From CAVTYH01 sp963773875 (GTDB lineage: Bacteria > Planctomycetota > Planctomycetia > Pirellulales > JADZDJ01), in contig CAVZCV010000020.1 in assembly GCA_963773875.1 (NCBI GenBank), positions 124,001 to 188,000 on the forward strand: a stretch of DNA of 64,000 nucleotides. Direction: 5' to 3'. Each line of letters begins with the position of its first letter. Within the stretch, counting starts at the first letter, position 1. The translations under genes were made by a program, and so were the position numbers. Positions 37,631 to 47,047 of the stretch are shown here, one piece after another. Below the pieces are notes generated by a model. It saw nothing but the letters and a program-made list of their open reading frames with translations. It was not told where the DNA came from and made no database searches.

Positions 37631-39118
37631 ATGTTGCGTTTCCATTTGCTTCTTGCCGCCAGCTGGTCGGTCGATTGGTGGTTGCTGCTATTAGGACTAA
37701 GTTACCTTCTGGCGATTGTCAGCGTTCCATCGGTATTGCTTCAGCGGCGTGGACAGCCGCATTCTGCTGTCAGTTGGTTGCTGGTGCTATTCGCATTGCC
37801 ATGGTTTGGAATTTTCTTATGGTGGGCAATCGGCCGAAAACATTTGGAACGCCAACGGCGTAAGCGGCGGAGGGCAGCAGCCCACACGGCTGACACGATG
37901 ATGCGGGTCGGGGATGACGCCTCAATATTCGGTGAAGCAGACCCTGGTCTACTGCCCATCCAGCGGATGCCCATCGAAGAAGCCGAATGGGTTTTCCCGC
38001 CGACCAAGCACAATCGGTTGCGATTGCTCGTTAACGCGACGGAAGCTTACCCCGCCATGGAAGCGGCGATTGCCTCCGCACAACACCACATCCACATAAC
38101 GTTCTATAGTTGGAATGACGATGCGACAGGCTGCTATTGGCGCGATCTTTTGATCGACAAAGCCAAAGGCGGCGTGCATGTGCGATTGTTGCTCGACGGA
38201 CTTGGTAGCCGGTTCGCGTATCGCCATCGACTGATGCGGCCGCTAGTCGAAGCAGGAGGCGAAGTTTCTTATTTCTTGCCCCTGACGCTTTTCAGTCTGC
38301 GACCGACGATCAATTTTCGCAACCACCGCAAGATCGTGATTGTCGATGGTTGCACGGGCTTTCTCGGGGGTATGAATATCGGCGATGAATACAAAGTCGA
38401 CTGGCACGATTTGGCACTGCAAATGGAAGGACCCGTTGTCAATCAGCTGCAAGAGACATTTGCTGAAGATTGGTTTTTTGCGTCGGGCAAGGAAATTGTC
38501 ACTCCGCAACTTTTCTGTCGTTGGGAATCGGCCGAAAGTATCGACGCTTTGCCGCCGGTAGACGACGCCCATGCCATTTGCAGTTTGCTCGCCAGCGGCC
38601 CGCACACGCCGCACAACTTTACTCACGATGCAATATTTCTATGTATCGCGCAGGCAAAGCATCGCGTTTACATTACGACGCCGTATTTAATTCCTGATGA
38701 AAGCACACTTACGGTGCTGCGCACTGCGGTCTACCGAGGCGTGGACGTGCGCTTGCTCGTGCCCGCCAAGAGCGACGCCTGGATCGTTCAATGGGCTGGC
38801 CGGTCGTATTATCTTGATTTAATAGCCGCTGGAATTCGCGTTTATGAGTACTTACCGAGCATTTTGCACGCGAAAAGCCTGGTCATCGACGACGATCTAT
38901 CGATCGTCGGCAGCGCGAACATCGACGTTCGCAGTTTCAAACTCAATTTTGAAGCCAGCAGCTTGGCGCGCAGCAAGCCGCTAGCCTTACGGCTCTTGGA
39001 TTTGTTCGCCCGCAATCTGAAGCAAAGCCGCGAAATTACACCGGACCAGTTACACCGCCGCACATATCTTCGCCAACTCGGCGACGCTGTCGCCCACCTC
39101 TGGAGCCCATTGATGTGA
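37631..39118 (+). CDS. cls: Cardiolipin synthase, phospholipase D family
   Basis: 495 residues. Two N-terminal membrane helices (WWLLLLGLSYLLAIVSVPS and AVSWLLVLFALPWFGIFLWW) precede two PLD domains. Each has an HKD motif: FRNHRKIVIVDG and LHAKSLVIDDDLSIVGSANID (HxKxxxxD in both). The layout matches bacterial ClsA-type enzymes that join two phosphatidylglycerols into cardiolipin at the membrane. It stands alone between the leftward receiver gene and a leftward HAD gene. Confidence 0.93.
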   Translation: MLRFHLLLAASWSVDWWLLLLGLSYLLAIVSVPSVLLQRRGQPHSAVSWLLVLFALPWFGIFLWWAIGRKHLERQRRKRRRAAAHTADTMMRVGDDASIFGEADPGLLPIQRMPIEEAEWVFPPTKHNRLRLLVNATEAYPAMEAAIASAQHHIHITFYSWNDDATGCYWRDLLIDKAKGGVHVRLLLDGLGSRFAYRHRLMRPLVEAGGEVSYFLPLTLFSLRPTINFRNHRKIVIVDGCTGFLGGMNIGDEYKVDWHDLALQMEGPVVNQLQETFAEDWFFASGKEIVTPQLFCRWESAESIDALPPVDDAHAICSLLASGPHTPHNFTHDAIFLCIAQAKHRVYITTPYLIPDESTLTVLRTAVYRGVDVRLLVPAKSDAWIVQWAGRSYYLDLIAAGIRVYEYLPSILHAKSLVIDDDLSIVGSANIDVRSFKLNFEASSLARSKPLALRLLDLFARNLKQSREITPDQLHRRTYLRQLGDAVAHLWSPLM

Positions 39119-39126
39119 ACGAGACG

Positions 39127-39744
39127 CTAGTTGGACCGAGGCAAATACCAAGGGCGGACATCGATGACTTGCATTTGCGCGGCCCTGGCGGCCTCGATCC
39201 CCAGATCGCCGTCCTCGTAGACGATGCACTGCCTCGGCTCCAGTTGCAATAGTTCGGCAGCTTTGAGGAACACATCGGGCGCGGGCTTCCCGTGAGCTAC
39301 GTCGTCGGCACCAACGATCGCGTCAAACAAGTGGTCGATCCCGACGGCGGCCAGCGATTGCGTGACAACGCTCTTCCAGCCGCCGGATGCCACGGCCAGT
39401 TTCCGCCTACCGCGCTGTTGATGCACAATTTCAATCACGCTATGAATTGGCTCGAGCGATTCGATATTGGCGACGAATAGCCGTTCTTTTTCGTCCGCGA
39501 GCGCTAAAGCATCGCAAGTTATGTTCTGCTCGCTGGCGAGCGTCTCGATAATCTTTACCGTGGGCGTGCCGGCGAAGGCGTAAAAGCGGTCTTCTGGAAA
39601 GTTGATACCAACCGAATCCATTGATTTCTTCCATGCCAGATAGTGAAGCGGCATCGTATCGACCAGCGTGCCATCGCAATCGAATATCAGGCCCTTGATA
39701 TGATTCGGAATTTCCGCGTTAGGATCGAGTGGGAATTCGGGCAT
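39127..39744 (-). CDS. HAD-superfamily hydrolase, beta-phosphoglucomutase-like
   Basis: 205 residues of subfamily IA. Motif I is GLIFDCDGTLVDTMP, motif II VASGGWKSVV, motif III Lys in GKPAPDVFLKAAELL, and motif IV VYEDGDLGIEAARAA. The four-helix cap between motifs I and II is of the beta-phosphoglucomutase type. It probably dephosphorylates or isomerises a sugar phosphate; the exact substrate is not evident. It converges on the cardiolipin synthase gene, 8 bp apart. Confidence 0.9.
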   Translation of the reverse strand: MPEFPLDPNAEIPNHIKGLIFDCDGTLVDTMPLHYLAWKKSMDSVGINFPEDRFYAFAGTPTVKIIETLASEQNITCDALALADEKERLFVANIESLEPIHSVIEIVHQQRGRRKLAVASGGWKSVVTQSLAAVGIDHLFDAIVGADDVAHGKPAPDVFLKAAELLQLEPRQCIVYEDGDLGIEAARAAQMQVIDVRPWYLPRSN

Positions 39745-39780
39745 CGCTGTAGGTATGGCCTTTCAAGTCCGTGGCACACA

Positions 39781-39793
39781 CTATAATTTATAG
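39781..39793. promoter_or_regulatory. AT-rich palindrome between HAD and fmdB-like genes
   Basis: CTATAA-T-TTATAG is a perfect 13-bp palindrome in the 89-bp divergent gap, inside an AT-rich patch that contrasts with the GC-rich surroundings. It can supply a -10-like TATAAT on either strand, so a divergent promoter is likely; no clear -35 was defined. Confidence 0.4.
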
Positions 39794-39833
39794 TTAATTA
39801 CGTTTGATTTAAATGACACTTACCGTGTGAAGC

Positions 39834-40178
39834 ATGCCAACCTACGATTACGTTTGCGATGCCTGCAATCATGAGTTCGAGCTATTTCAGTCGATCACCG
39901 ACCCTGCGAAACGCAAATGTCCTGAATGTGGTAAGAATAAATTGCGAAGGCTAATCGGCACCGGAGCCGCGATCATGTTCAAAGGGTCTGGATTTTACAA
40001 AACGGATTACCGAAGCGAGTCGTACAAAAAGCGAGCCGAGGCTGACAAGGCCCCCGCCGAAGGGAAGGCGGATTCAAAAACTGATTCGAAATCAGAAACG
40101 AAATCCGATAGCCCGACAAGTTCCACATCGTCGGCCAAAGCGGAAACCAAGAAGGGCGACAAGTCAACGAAAAAATGA
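39834..40178 (+). CDS. FmdB-type zinc ribbon protein
   Basis: 114 residues. The N-terminal 41 residues are a classic FmdB/CxxC zinc ribbon: MPTYDYVCDACNHEFELFQS, with Cys8/Cys11 and Cys29/Cys32, ending LRRLIGTG. A conserved MFKGSGFYKTDYRS segment follows, then a low-complexity Lys/Ser/Asp/Thr tail. The family is named as a regulatory protein but its role is not established; it probably binds zinc and a protein or nucleic acid. The yacG gene follows by about 45 bp in the same direction. Confidence 0.9.
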   Translation: MPTYDYVCDACNHEFELFQSITDPAKRKCPECGKNKLRRLIGTGAAIMFKGSGFYKTDYRSESYKKRAEADKAPAEGKADSKTDSKSETKSDSPTSSTSSAKAETKKGDKSTKK

Positions 40179-40224
40179 CGGCCTGTTAAACCGATTTCAG
40201 CAGGCATGTCCCGAAAAAACTGCT

Positions 40225-40422
40225 ATGGCATTAGTGCGTTGTCCCGTTTGCGATCAGCCCTTTGATCCCGAACATTCTTCAGCGATGCCATTTTGCAGCG
40301 ACCGTTGCCGACGAATCGATTTAGCACGCTGGCTCGATGAGCGGTATTCACTGCCAATCGAACGGGCCGAAGACGCCGAATCGGATGAATCGCCGCGCAA
40401 TGCCGGTGACGGCGCGGTGTGA
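40225..40422 (+). CDS. yacG: DNA gyrase inhibitor YacG
   Basis: 65 residues with the YacG zinc site: Cys6/Cys9 (CPVCDQPF) and Cys24/Cys28 (FCSDRCRRIDLARWLDERY). YacG binds one zinc ion and inhibits gyrase by contacting GyrB. The length and the DLARWLDE segment after the second cysteine pair are diagnostic. It is likely co-transcribed with the fmdB-like gene. Confidence 0.93.
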   Translation: MALVRCPVCDQPFDPEHSSAMPFCSDRCRRIDLARWLDERYSLPIERAEDAESDESPRNAGDGAV

Positions 40423-40566
40423 GATGCAGGGCCAGTTCAGCGCCAAAAATTATGCAGGTTGCGTGGCTGCCATTCTCTTCCAGCGAGCTATTCTTGCATG
40501 GAAGAGCCGCATTCGTATAATCGGCGTCAGCCCAGTTTTCCCATTTTTACCCGAAGGAGCATTTCC

Positions 40567-41801
40567 ATGCCGGAGGAACAAAATCGAATCCGCCAGATTG
40601 CGTGGCTCGAGTTGTTTCCCTGGCTGGGTCTGGTTCGAGCGGTACGGCTGGCGTTTGCCCCGCGGATGCTCGTGTTTGCGGCTCTCGGGTTGGTGGCGAC
40701 GGTCTATGGTTGGGACATCATCGATCGGGTGTTCTCGGGTGGAAGCGACGGAAGCCTGCTCAAAGTCCGAGGCGTGGTGCAAATGGCGCGGGACCTACCC
40801 AGTCAGGCCGTGAACATCCCGCTACCCGAAGTAAGTTTGCGGACTCTGGATCCGGCCGAGAGCGCCGCAACGGTGCCTTGGAATCAATTGAGTTACCCGT
40901 TTCGAGCCTTATTTGATTGGGATGTTAGCGTCGCTTCTTTTACCTACCTATTGCTCTGCGGGCTTTGGGCACTACTTGTGTGGTCCTTGATGGGGAGCGC
41001 GATAACTCGCGGGGCAGCACTATGGTTTGCCCGTGAGGATCGACTCGGACTGCGGCAGTCGCTCGCATGGGCAGTCCGGCGATGGCCGGCGTATTTTGGT
41101 GGTCCGGTCTTTCCGTTGATTGGCGTCCTGATTGCAGTCATTCCAATTGCGATCCTTTCACTTTTATTAAAAGCCGACGTCGGTGTGCTGCTGGTCGGCA
41201 TTGTCTGGATCTTCGTTTTGCTTTGCGGGCTGTTTGTGGCAATCCTACTTGTCGGTCTTTTGTTCGGATGGCCTCTGATGTGGCCAACGATCAGCGCAGA
41301 GGGTACTGACAGTTTCGATGCTTTGAGCCGGTCATATTCGTACACGTATCAAAGGCCCGTGCATTACCTGTTTTATGCGGCGGTGGCCGGCGTGCTGGGC
41401 ATGCTAGCCTGGGTGGTTGTTTTGATTTTCGCCAAAGGCGTGATCGAGTACAGCTATTGGGCAGCGAGTTGGGGAAGTGGCAGCGCGGAATCTCCGAAAT
41501 TCGCGCATTCGTCAACGGTATTCAACCGTTGGACGATGCCAGTTGGATTGTGAACTGGGGCGTGCACGCAATTCGGTTTTGGGTGAAAGTCGTGCAGTTT
41601 CTCGCCCTGGGTTTCCTCTTCAGCTACTTCTGGTGCGCGGCGACGTACATTTATTTCCTGTTGCGGCAATCGGTGGACGCGACGGAAATGGATGAAGTCG
41701 CGGTCGAAGAGGAACTTGAGCAATATGGACTTCCACCGCTACAGACTGCACCTGGTTCGGTGCCGCAAGTTGCTGAGCCGCCGGCCGCTGGAGCCGACTA
41801 G
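40567..41801 (+). CDS. Conserved planctomycete integral membrane protein (frameshifted)
   Basis: The ATG at 40567 has GAAGGAG upstream. Some six membrane helices are seen: MLVFAALGLVATVYGW, YLLLCGLWALLVWSLMG, a long pair around FPLIGVLIAVIPIAILSLLL and VGIVWIFVLLCGLFVAILLV, YLFYAAVAGVLGMLAWVVVL, and FWVKVVQFLALGFLFSYFWC. Near 41460-41490 the frame shifts and the last helix and an acidic, Pro-rich tail continue in the next frame to 41801. The conserved EGTDSFDALSRSYSYTYQRP between helices is typical of a family I know only as hypothetical. The function is unknown. Confidence 0.8.
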
Positions 41802-41843
41802 TTTGAATTTTCTTGTCTGAGCAACGGCCGAGCTTGCTCGTTG

Positions 41844-42212
41844 CTATCCGCCGTGGATCAACTTCGCCAGCAGCGATTCCATCTGCGAATCAAACTGCCC
41901 GCGGGTTAGCACGACATCACATCCAGCGGCTTCAGCGGCCGCGAGTTTCGCCACATGAACGTGCGGTCCGAAGGCAAGAATTGCACGTGGCGAATTTGCA
42001 AGCGCCTTCAGCTGCGGCACGATGACGCTGGGATCGGCGGACCGCAAATTTAGATCCAGGAGAACCACCGTCGAATTCCTATCTGCAGATTGAACTGCAC
42101 TGGCCAATGAGTCGGCGTTTCCAACGGTCTGGAATTTCGCGTCCAGTCGCAGAGCGATCGGAGCAATTCGTGAGGGGAAGACAAGATCGTTGGTGAGGAA
42201 CGCAATGAGCAT
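41844..42212 (-). CDS. Receiver-like single-domain protein
   Basis: 122 residues with receiver topology: MLIAFLTNDLVFPSR, a candidate acceptor Asp53 in TVVLLDLNLRSAD, and a beta-alpha C-terminus (AILAFGPHVHVAKLAAAEAA, GCDVVLTRGQF). The acidic pair at the first strand and the conserved Lys before the last helix are missing, so it may not be phosphorylated in the normal way. It lies 42 bp downstream of the P-II gene on the same strand, which may mean co-expression. Confidence 0.65.
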   Translation of the reverse strand: MLIAFLTNDLVFPSRIAPIALRLDAKFQTVGNADSLASAVQSADRNSTVVLLDLNLRSADPSVIVPQLKALANSPRAILAFGPHVHVAKLAAAEAAGCDVVLTRGQFDSQMESLLAKLIHGG

Positions 42213-42254
42213 GCTGCGGATCGATCAGCGCGCAGGCCAAGCTGCGAGCCGCAT

Positions 42255-42599
42255 TCAAACGGCTTCGGGACCACGGATCGGGCCAACGACGGAAATAGTA
42301 TCAAGTGCCGGCACCACGAAAATCTTGCCATCGCCAATTTCGCCTTCCGGGCCAGTACGCGCCACAGAGGTAATTGCATCAACAGTGCGTTCGAGGAAAT
42401 CGTCGTTCACCATGATTTCCAGCGCAATCTTTCGCAGCAGGTGAGTTTTATATTCATGCCCGCGGTACATTGCCGTGCGCCCGAGTTGTCTGCCGTATCC
42501 CTGAGCATCACACACAGTCATCCGAGTTACTTCGATTTTGTTGAGCGCTTGTCGCACCGCTTCCAATTTCGTTGGCTGAATGATGGCGATGATGAGCTT
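42255..42599 (-). CDS. glnB: Nitrogen regulatory protein P-II
   Basis: 114 residues from MKLIIAIIQPTKLEAVRQAL at 42599; the upstream extension to 42647 is not P-II-like. The T-loop has YRGHEY, with Tyr51 at the uridylylation position of GlnB, and the B-loop is TGPEGEIGDGKIFV. P-II senses 2-oxoglutarate and ATP/ADP and controls nitrogen assimilation enzymes. It is not next to amtB or glnA here, so GlnB and GlnK cannot be told apart by context. The C-terminal tail (LDTISVVGPIRGPEAV) is of the type seen in planctomycetes. Confidence 0.9.
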   Translation of the reverse strand, partial: KLIIAIIQPTKLEAVRQALNKIEVTRMTVCDAQGYGRQLGRTAMYRGHEYKTHLLRKIALEIMVNDDFLERTVDAITSVARTGPEGEIGDGKIFVVPALDTISVVGPIRGPEAV

Positions 42600-42759
42600 C
42601 ATAGCCGGCGGGAGCTCAGAGCGATATCTTGAGCGAAGGAACTTCAATTTCGATCAGAATAACGCACGCTATCTGGCGGCACAACTGCGCGAAGACGCCC
42701 AGGCGTTGTAACCCCCGGGCTTGCGGCATCAATTATCATCAACCATTATTGGCCAGATC

Positions 42760-45610
42760 CTACGGCTTTTCATCGCCGGTACCGCTGTAGCGCTGCTCGA
42801 ACAGCAGGATCCCGCGTGATGGCAACCGCAAGTCCATTTTTGCGTCGAGCACCTTTGCAATTCTCGCGGAACTCTCTGTGAGGTGTGCCTTGCTGTAATC
42901 GTCGAGCTTTACGTTGCTCGCCAAAAGCTTATTCATCCGCTCTTGCAGCGATTTCAACTCCGCGAAAGCCACAGTGTTGCAATCTTCGGGGGCCCGACTG
43001 TTACCTCAGCGCCAAATTGGAAAGCCGAGTCAAATAATCGCGCTGCAAGTTGCGTCGCAGGCTGCTGATCGCTGGCTTGCGGTTGGTGTAATCGCCTGCC
43101 TGCAGGTTTTCAAGCTCGGCATATACCATCTTCGTGAGCCGGCCGATGAGCTCCGCGGTCGTAAACGCTTCCTGATCGGCAGGCACCTTCAACTCGGTAT
43201 CGTGCAGCCGTTCCAATGTTAGCGATGAAAGTAGCTGATCCAAAATGCGGCTCTGCCAGAGCGAAATCACTTCGTGTACGGGGTAATCGGGCCGCGTCGA
43301 TGGTTCCATCCCCCAGTGGCTCCAGCGCGACGCCGTCAAATGGTTGTACATATCGGGCGGGAACTGGAACGGCTTGTCACTAAAAACTTCTTGTTCCAAC
43401 AGGTCAAGGGCCTCGCGCTGCTTCTTGGTATCGACGACCACAAACGGCGCGGGTGCGTCGGCATCAGCTTTGTGACTGCGGTTCACATATACGCCACCGA
43501 CATAGCGTGAAGCGAAGGACATGGCTCGACCATACTGGGCGAGCAACATGCCGAATGCCTGGCGGCCGCGTTCGTAACCTTCGCCGTCCTTCACAACGCG
43601 ATCGATGACCTTATCCCACAAGCTGGAAATGAGTTCCGCACGTTGTTTAGCATATTCGATATTGTCTTTACCCAGATCGTAGCGATTCGAAAGTGGATCA
43701 CTGTCGATTCCGCGCGTGTCTTCATCCGTCGAATACTGCAAGGCCGGTTCACCGCTGCGCGAGGCAATCTTGCTAAGCTCTTTCTTCTCGCCTTCCGGCG
43801 ATCCGCCCGCAAGCGGTTTGTAGCCGTACTCGATCGCCCACATATCGTAGGGACCAATCGTCGTGGAGAAAAAGTCACCCTGCTTCTTGCCTTCAGGGGC
43901 AATCATCGCCGGCAAATAATCCATTACCGAACCAGCAAGACAAGTGTCCTTTGTTTTATCCGGGTTCTGCAATTCTTCGAGCGAGCGGTATGCGCTAGCT
44001 TTGAAATTGTGGCGCAATCCCAGAGTGTGACCGAGCTCATGCATTGCCACTTCCTTGAGCCCTTGCATCATCATCTTTTCCCGTTCGGCATTGGCTTTCG
44101 ATCCATCGCCTTTCGACAGGAACACGGTACTCCCCAAAGCGAAATCAAGCGCCCGGCCAGCCGCGAGATTGCAGTCAGGGCAGAAGCCATGGTCCCCGAA
44201 ATGGTGCAATTTCATCTGTGCCCGATACGTCTCTAAATCCAGCGGGCCACCTGTGAGCGCCGCAATGCTGGCAGGCGTAAAAGTTTCGTATTCCGTATTC
44301 CAAACTTGTAGGAAATCGGCGTCGAAAATGATGTCGGCATCGAGAATCTGTCCGTTGGTTGGATTTACTCGCGAGGGCCCCATGGCCATTTTCGCCCCGG
44401 CCGTAATCCAACGGAACGTGTTGTAGTTGATGTCTTCGGGATCCCAATCGGCATTATCGGGTTGCTGGCGGACTTCAATCGCATTGACGTAGCCTGCTCT
44501 TTCGAACGCTTTGTTCCATTCTAAAATGCCTTCCTTAATTGGAGCGCGGTATTTGTACGGAATAGTTTTTTCGAGCCAGAACACGATTGGCTTCTTCGGC
44601 GGCGAAATTTCTTCCGAAGGGTCGGCCTTTTCCAAATTCCAACGGTTGATGTACCGCACAAATCGCTCGTCGTCGCCTTTTTTCGAATAGTCTTTTAGCA
44701 CCGTGAGAAAATACCCAACCCGATCATCGGCCAATCGCGGTCGATAGCCATTTTGCGGCAAGGAGCTGATTGAGTAGTGCACGTTGATCGTAGCGCCGCG
44801 ACTGTCGGGAACCGTATCAAAGTCTTCACGACCGCTGGAGGCGTACGTGGCGGCCACCTCCAACTCAATATTGTCCGCAAAGCCTTTCGTTGCTGCCCAG
44901 GTGGAGCGCTGCGGCGAAAACATGAAACCGGGCATCATTTGCGAAATTTGTGGTAGATCACCCATGAAGATCGAATTGAAATCGACCACATACGCGCCCG
45001 ATGGGCTAACGGTTGCAATCGGCAAGCTAAACAGAATGCTATCGGTATAAGCCAGCTGAACCGCTCGCTCTTCCGGACTACCTTTTGCGGCCGAGAATCG
45101 CACGTTGCGGCGCACGACCTGAATGTAATCGTCGACCTTTCGGAATTGCCAAACCCAATCGTCGCCAAAACCCCAGCTCATTCCTGCGAGGAGCATGCCC
45201 CGACCGATACCGCGGGCGATAGAGATAACGACGATATAATCTTTATTCAACTGGCCGGGCGAAAGCTCGGCGTAGAGCGTACCGCCCTTTCGTTGCATTT
45301 TGATCAGGCTTGGGCCGGGAACTGCTTCGGCATCGCGCATGAAGTCGGCATAGGGCGGAAACTTGGGCTTCTTTGCAGGCTTGTCGTCGGTGCTCGTAGA
45401 GCTGGAAGATGAACCTGTCGTGCTTGTTGATGAATCCCCAGCCGCCACCGTTTTAGGATCTTTCGTGTCCGTTTTTTCAGCCGGTTTGTCGCCCGCCTTT
45501 TCCTCGGCGGCCTTGACGGTCAGAGTACCAAAGGAAACAAAACAAATCATTGCTGCTGCGACAGCCAGAGACACATAGAGACGAGGGATCGAAAAGCGGG
45601 AGGTCATCAA
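42760..45610 (-). CDS. Large secreted zinc-dependent metalloprotease, DUF5117/DUF4953 type (frameshifted at C-terminus)
   Basis: A signal sequence (LYVSLAVAAAMICFVSFGTL) and an Ala/Lys/Ser/Thr-rich linker precede a long N-terminal DUF5117-like region (GGTLYAELSPGQLNKDYIVV, TYASSGREDFDTVPDSRG). The catalytic domain has VAMHELGHTLGLRHNFKAS, a metzincin-like HExxHxxGxxH zinc site, followed by SVMDYLPAMIAP with the Met-turn. Near 43005 the frame shifts just before the end. The next frame adds VAFAELKSLQERMNKLLASN to a stop at 42760, giving roughly 945 residues. It probably digests proteins outside the cytoplasm; the substrate is unknown. Confidence 0.88.
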
Positions 45611-45921
45611 TCAGCTCCTTGAGGAGATGGCAAGGCGGGAACAAGAACGGGCAATTCTTCCGAAAGCAACGGGCTTAGGTGCAAATCAGGCAAAAAAACG
45701 AACATGAGGCAGTTTGCCGGAGCGCAGTTGCTGCGCATTTTACAAATCTTACGGACCAAAACACAATCAGGTTCAGCTGCATGACGTCGCACGTTCGTGG
45801 TCGACTGCTCCTTTAAATCGGGCAATGGGCGGACGCGGCGACCACAAATTCCAGTATATTTGCGGGCGATCAAAGTCGACATGTTTCCGTTGACGATTTA
45901 GACGACCAATGGACGGATTTC
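45611..45921. other. Divergent intergenic region, metalloprotease / phosphotransferase
   Basis: About 310 bp without a recognisable gene or RNA. It is expected to hold promoters for both flanking genes. Confidence 0.4.
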
Positions 45922-46971
45922 ATGTCCGCTATCCCGCATAATCTACATACCGTCCTAGCAGAGTACCCGGCGGATTGCATTGCGAGCTCATGGGGTGCGC
46001 GTTGCGACGGGGGATTAAGCGGGTCGCTTATCTGGCGCTTAGAAACACGGCGTGGGTCCCTCTGCCTGCGTCGTTGGCCTCCGGAGCATCCGAAACCCGC
46101 GCATCTTCGCCAAATTCACGACGTGTTATTGGCGATCGTGGCATTGGGGGTAGAGTCAATCCCATCGCCAATACTGACTTTGGACCGGAACACATTCGTT
46201 ATCCACGGAGAACATCTCTGGGAGTTAACGCCATGGATGCCGGGACAACCGTTCGATTTCCCGAACGCCACAGTCGTCGAATGCCACACTCGAATTGCAG
46301 CGGCTGCACGTGCGCTCGCGAAATTTCACGATGCTGTGTTTGCAGTATGCAAGGACCAGCTAACGATCGATCGGCCGCCAGGCATCTGGAAGCGGCGTGC
46401 GCGGTTGACGGAATTGCAGTCGACCGGCATCGCGGAAATAGTTACGGCAATTGCTGGCCAACAGAGAATTTGGCCGCAGCTCGCGGAAAACGCGACGTCA
46501 CTGTTCGAACTGTTTCATTTGGCAGCCCCAGTTGTTGCCGCGTCGCTGAAATCCGCTAGCGAACTGCGGGTTCCACTTACACCCTGCATCCGCGACATCC
46601 ACCGCGAGCACGTCCTGTTCGAGGGATCACGCGTATCCGGCATGATCGACTTTGGCGCCGTGCAAGTCGACTCGCTGGCTGGTGATCTCGCACGTATGTT
46701 GGGCAGCATGGCAGGTGATCGAGACGAGCTTTGGCAAACCGGCCTCGCTAGATTCGACGAGCTGCGACCGCTTGCTGCTGAAGAGCGCAAGCTGATCAGT
46801 GTCTACGATCAAAGTGGGGTGCTGCTATCGGGTATGAATTGGCTGCATTGGGTATTTGTCGAGCGGCGGACCTTCGAGAACAAACCGGCTGTTCTCGCCC
46901 GATTTTCAGAAATTATCGGCCGTTTGCGGCATCTAACGTGTAAGTGCGCTTCGCATCCCTTCCCAAATTGA
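45922..46971 (+). CDS. Aminoglycoside phosphotransferase/choline kinase-like protein
   Basis: 349 residues with a protein-kinase-like fold. It has SGSLIWRLETRRGSLCLRRW near the N-terminus (a nucleotide-binding Lys is not obvious), a hinge HLWELTPWMPGQPFD, the catalytic loop CIRDIHREHVLFEG and the metal-binding VSGMIDFGAVQ. The loop differs from the usual HGDLHPGN, placing it among divergent APH family members that are not proven resistance genes. The substrate is unknown; a small hydroxyl metabolite is likely. Confidence 0.75.
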   Translation: MSAIPHNLHTVLAEYPADCIASSWGARCDGGLSGSLIWRLETRRGSLCLRRWPPEHPKPAHLRQIHDVLLAIVALGVESIPSPILTLDRNTFVIHGEHLWELTPWMPGQPFDFPNATVVECHTRIAAAARALAKFHDAVFAVCKDQLTIDRPPGIWKRRARLTELQSTGIAEIVTAIAGQQRIWPQLAENATSLFELFHLAAPVVAASLKSASELRVPLTPCIRDIHREHVLFEGSRVSGMIDFGAVQVDSLAGDLARMLGSMAGDRDELWQTGLARFDELRPLAAEERKLISVYDQSGVLLSGMNWLHWVFVERRTFENKPAVLARFSEIIGRLRHLTCKCASHPFPN

Positions 46972-47047
46972 ATTGACCGTAATCGCCGTCTGCACATAAT
47001 CTATCGGCTGAGCCAGCTTCATTTTGCGTAAGCAAGAGGGACATTCT

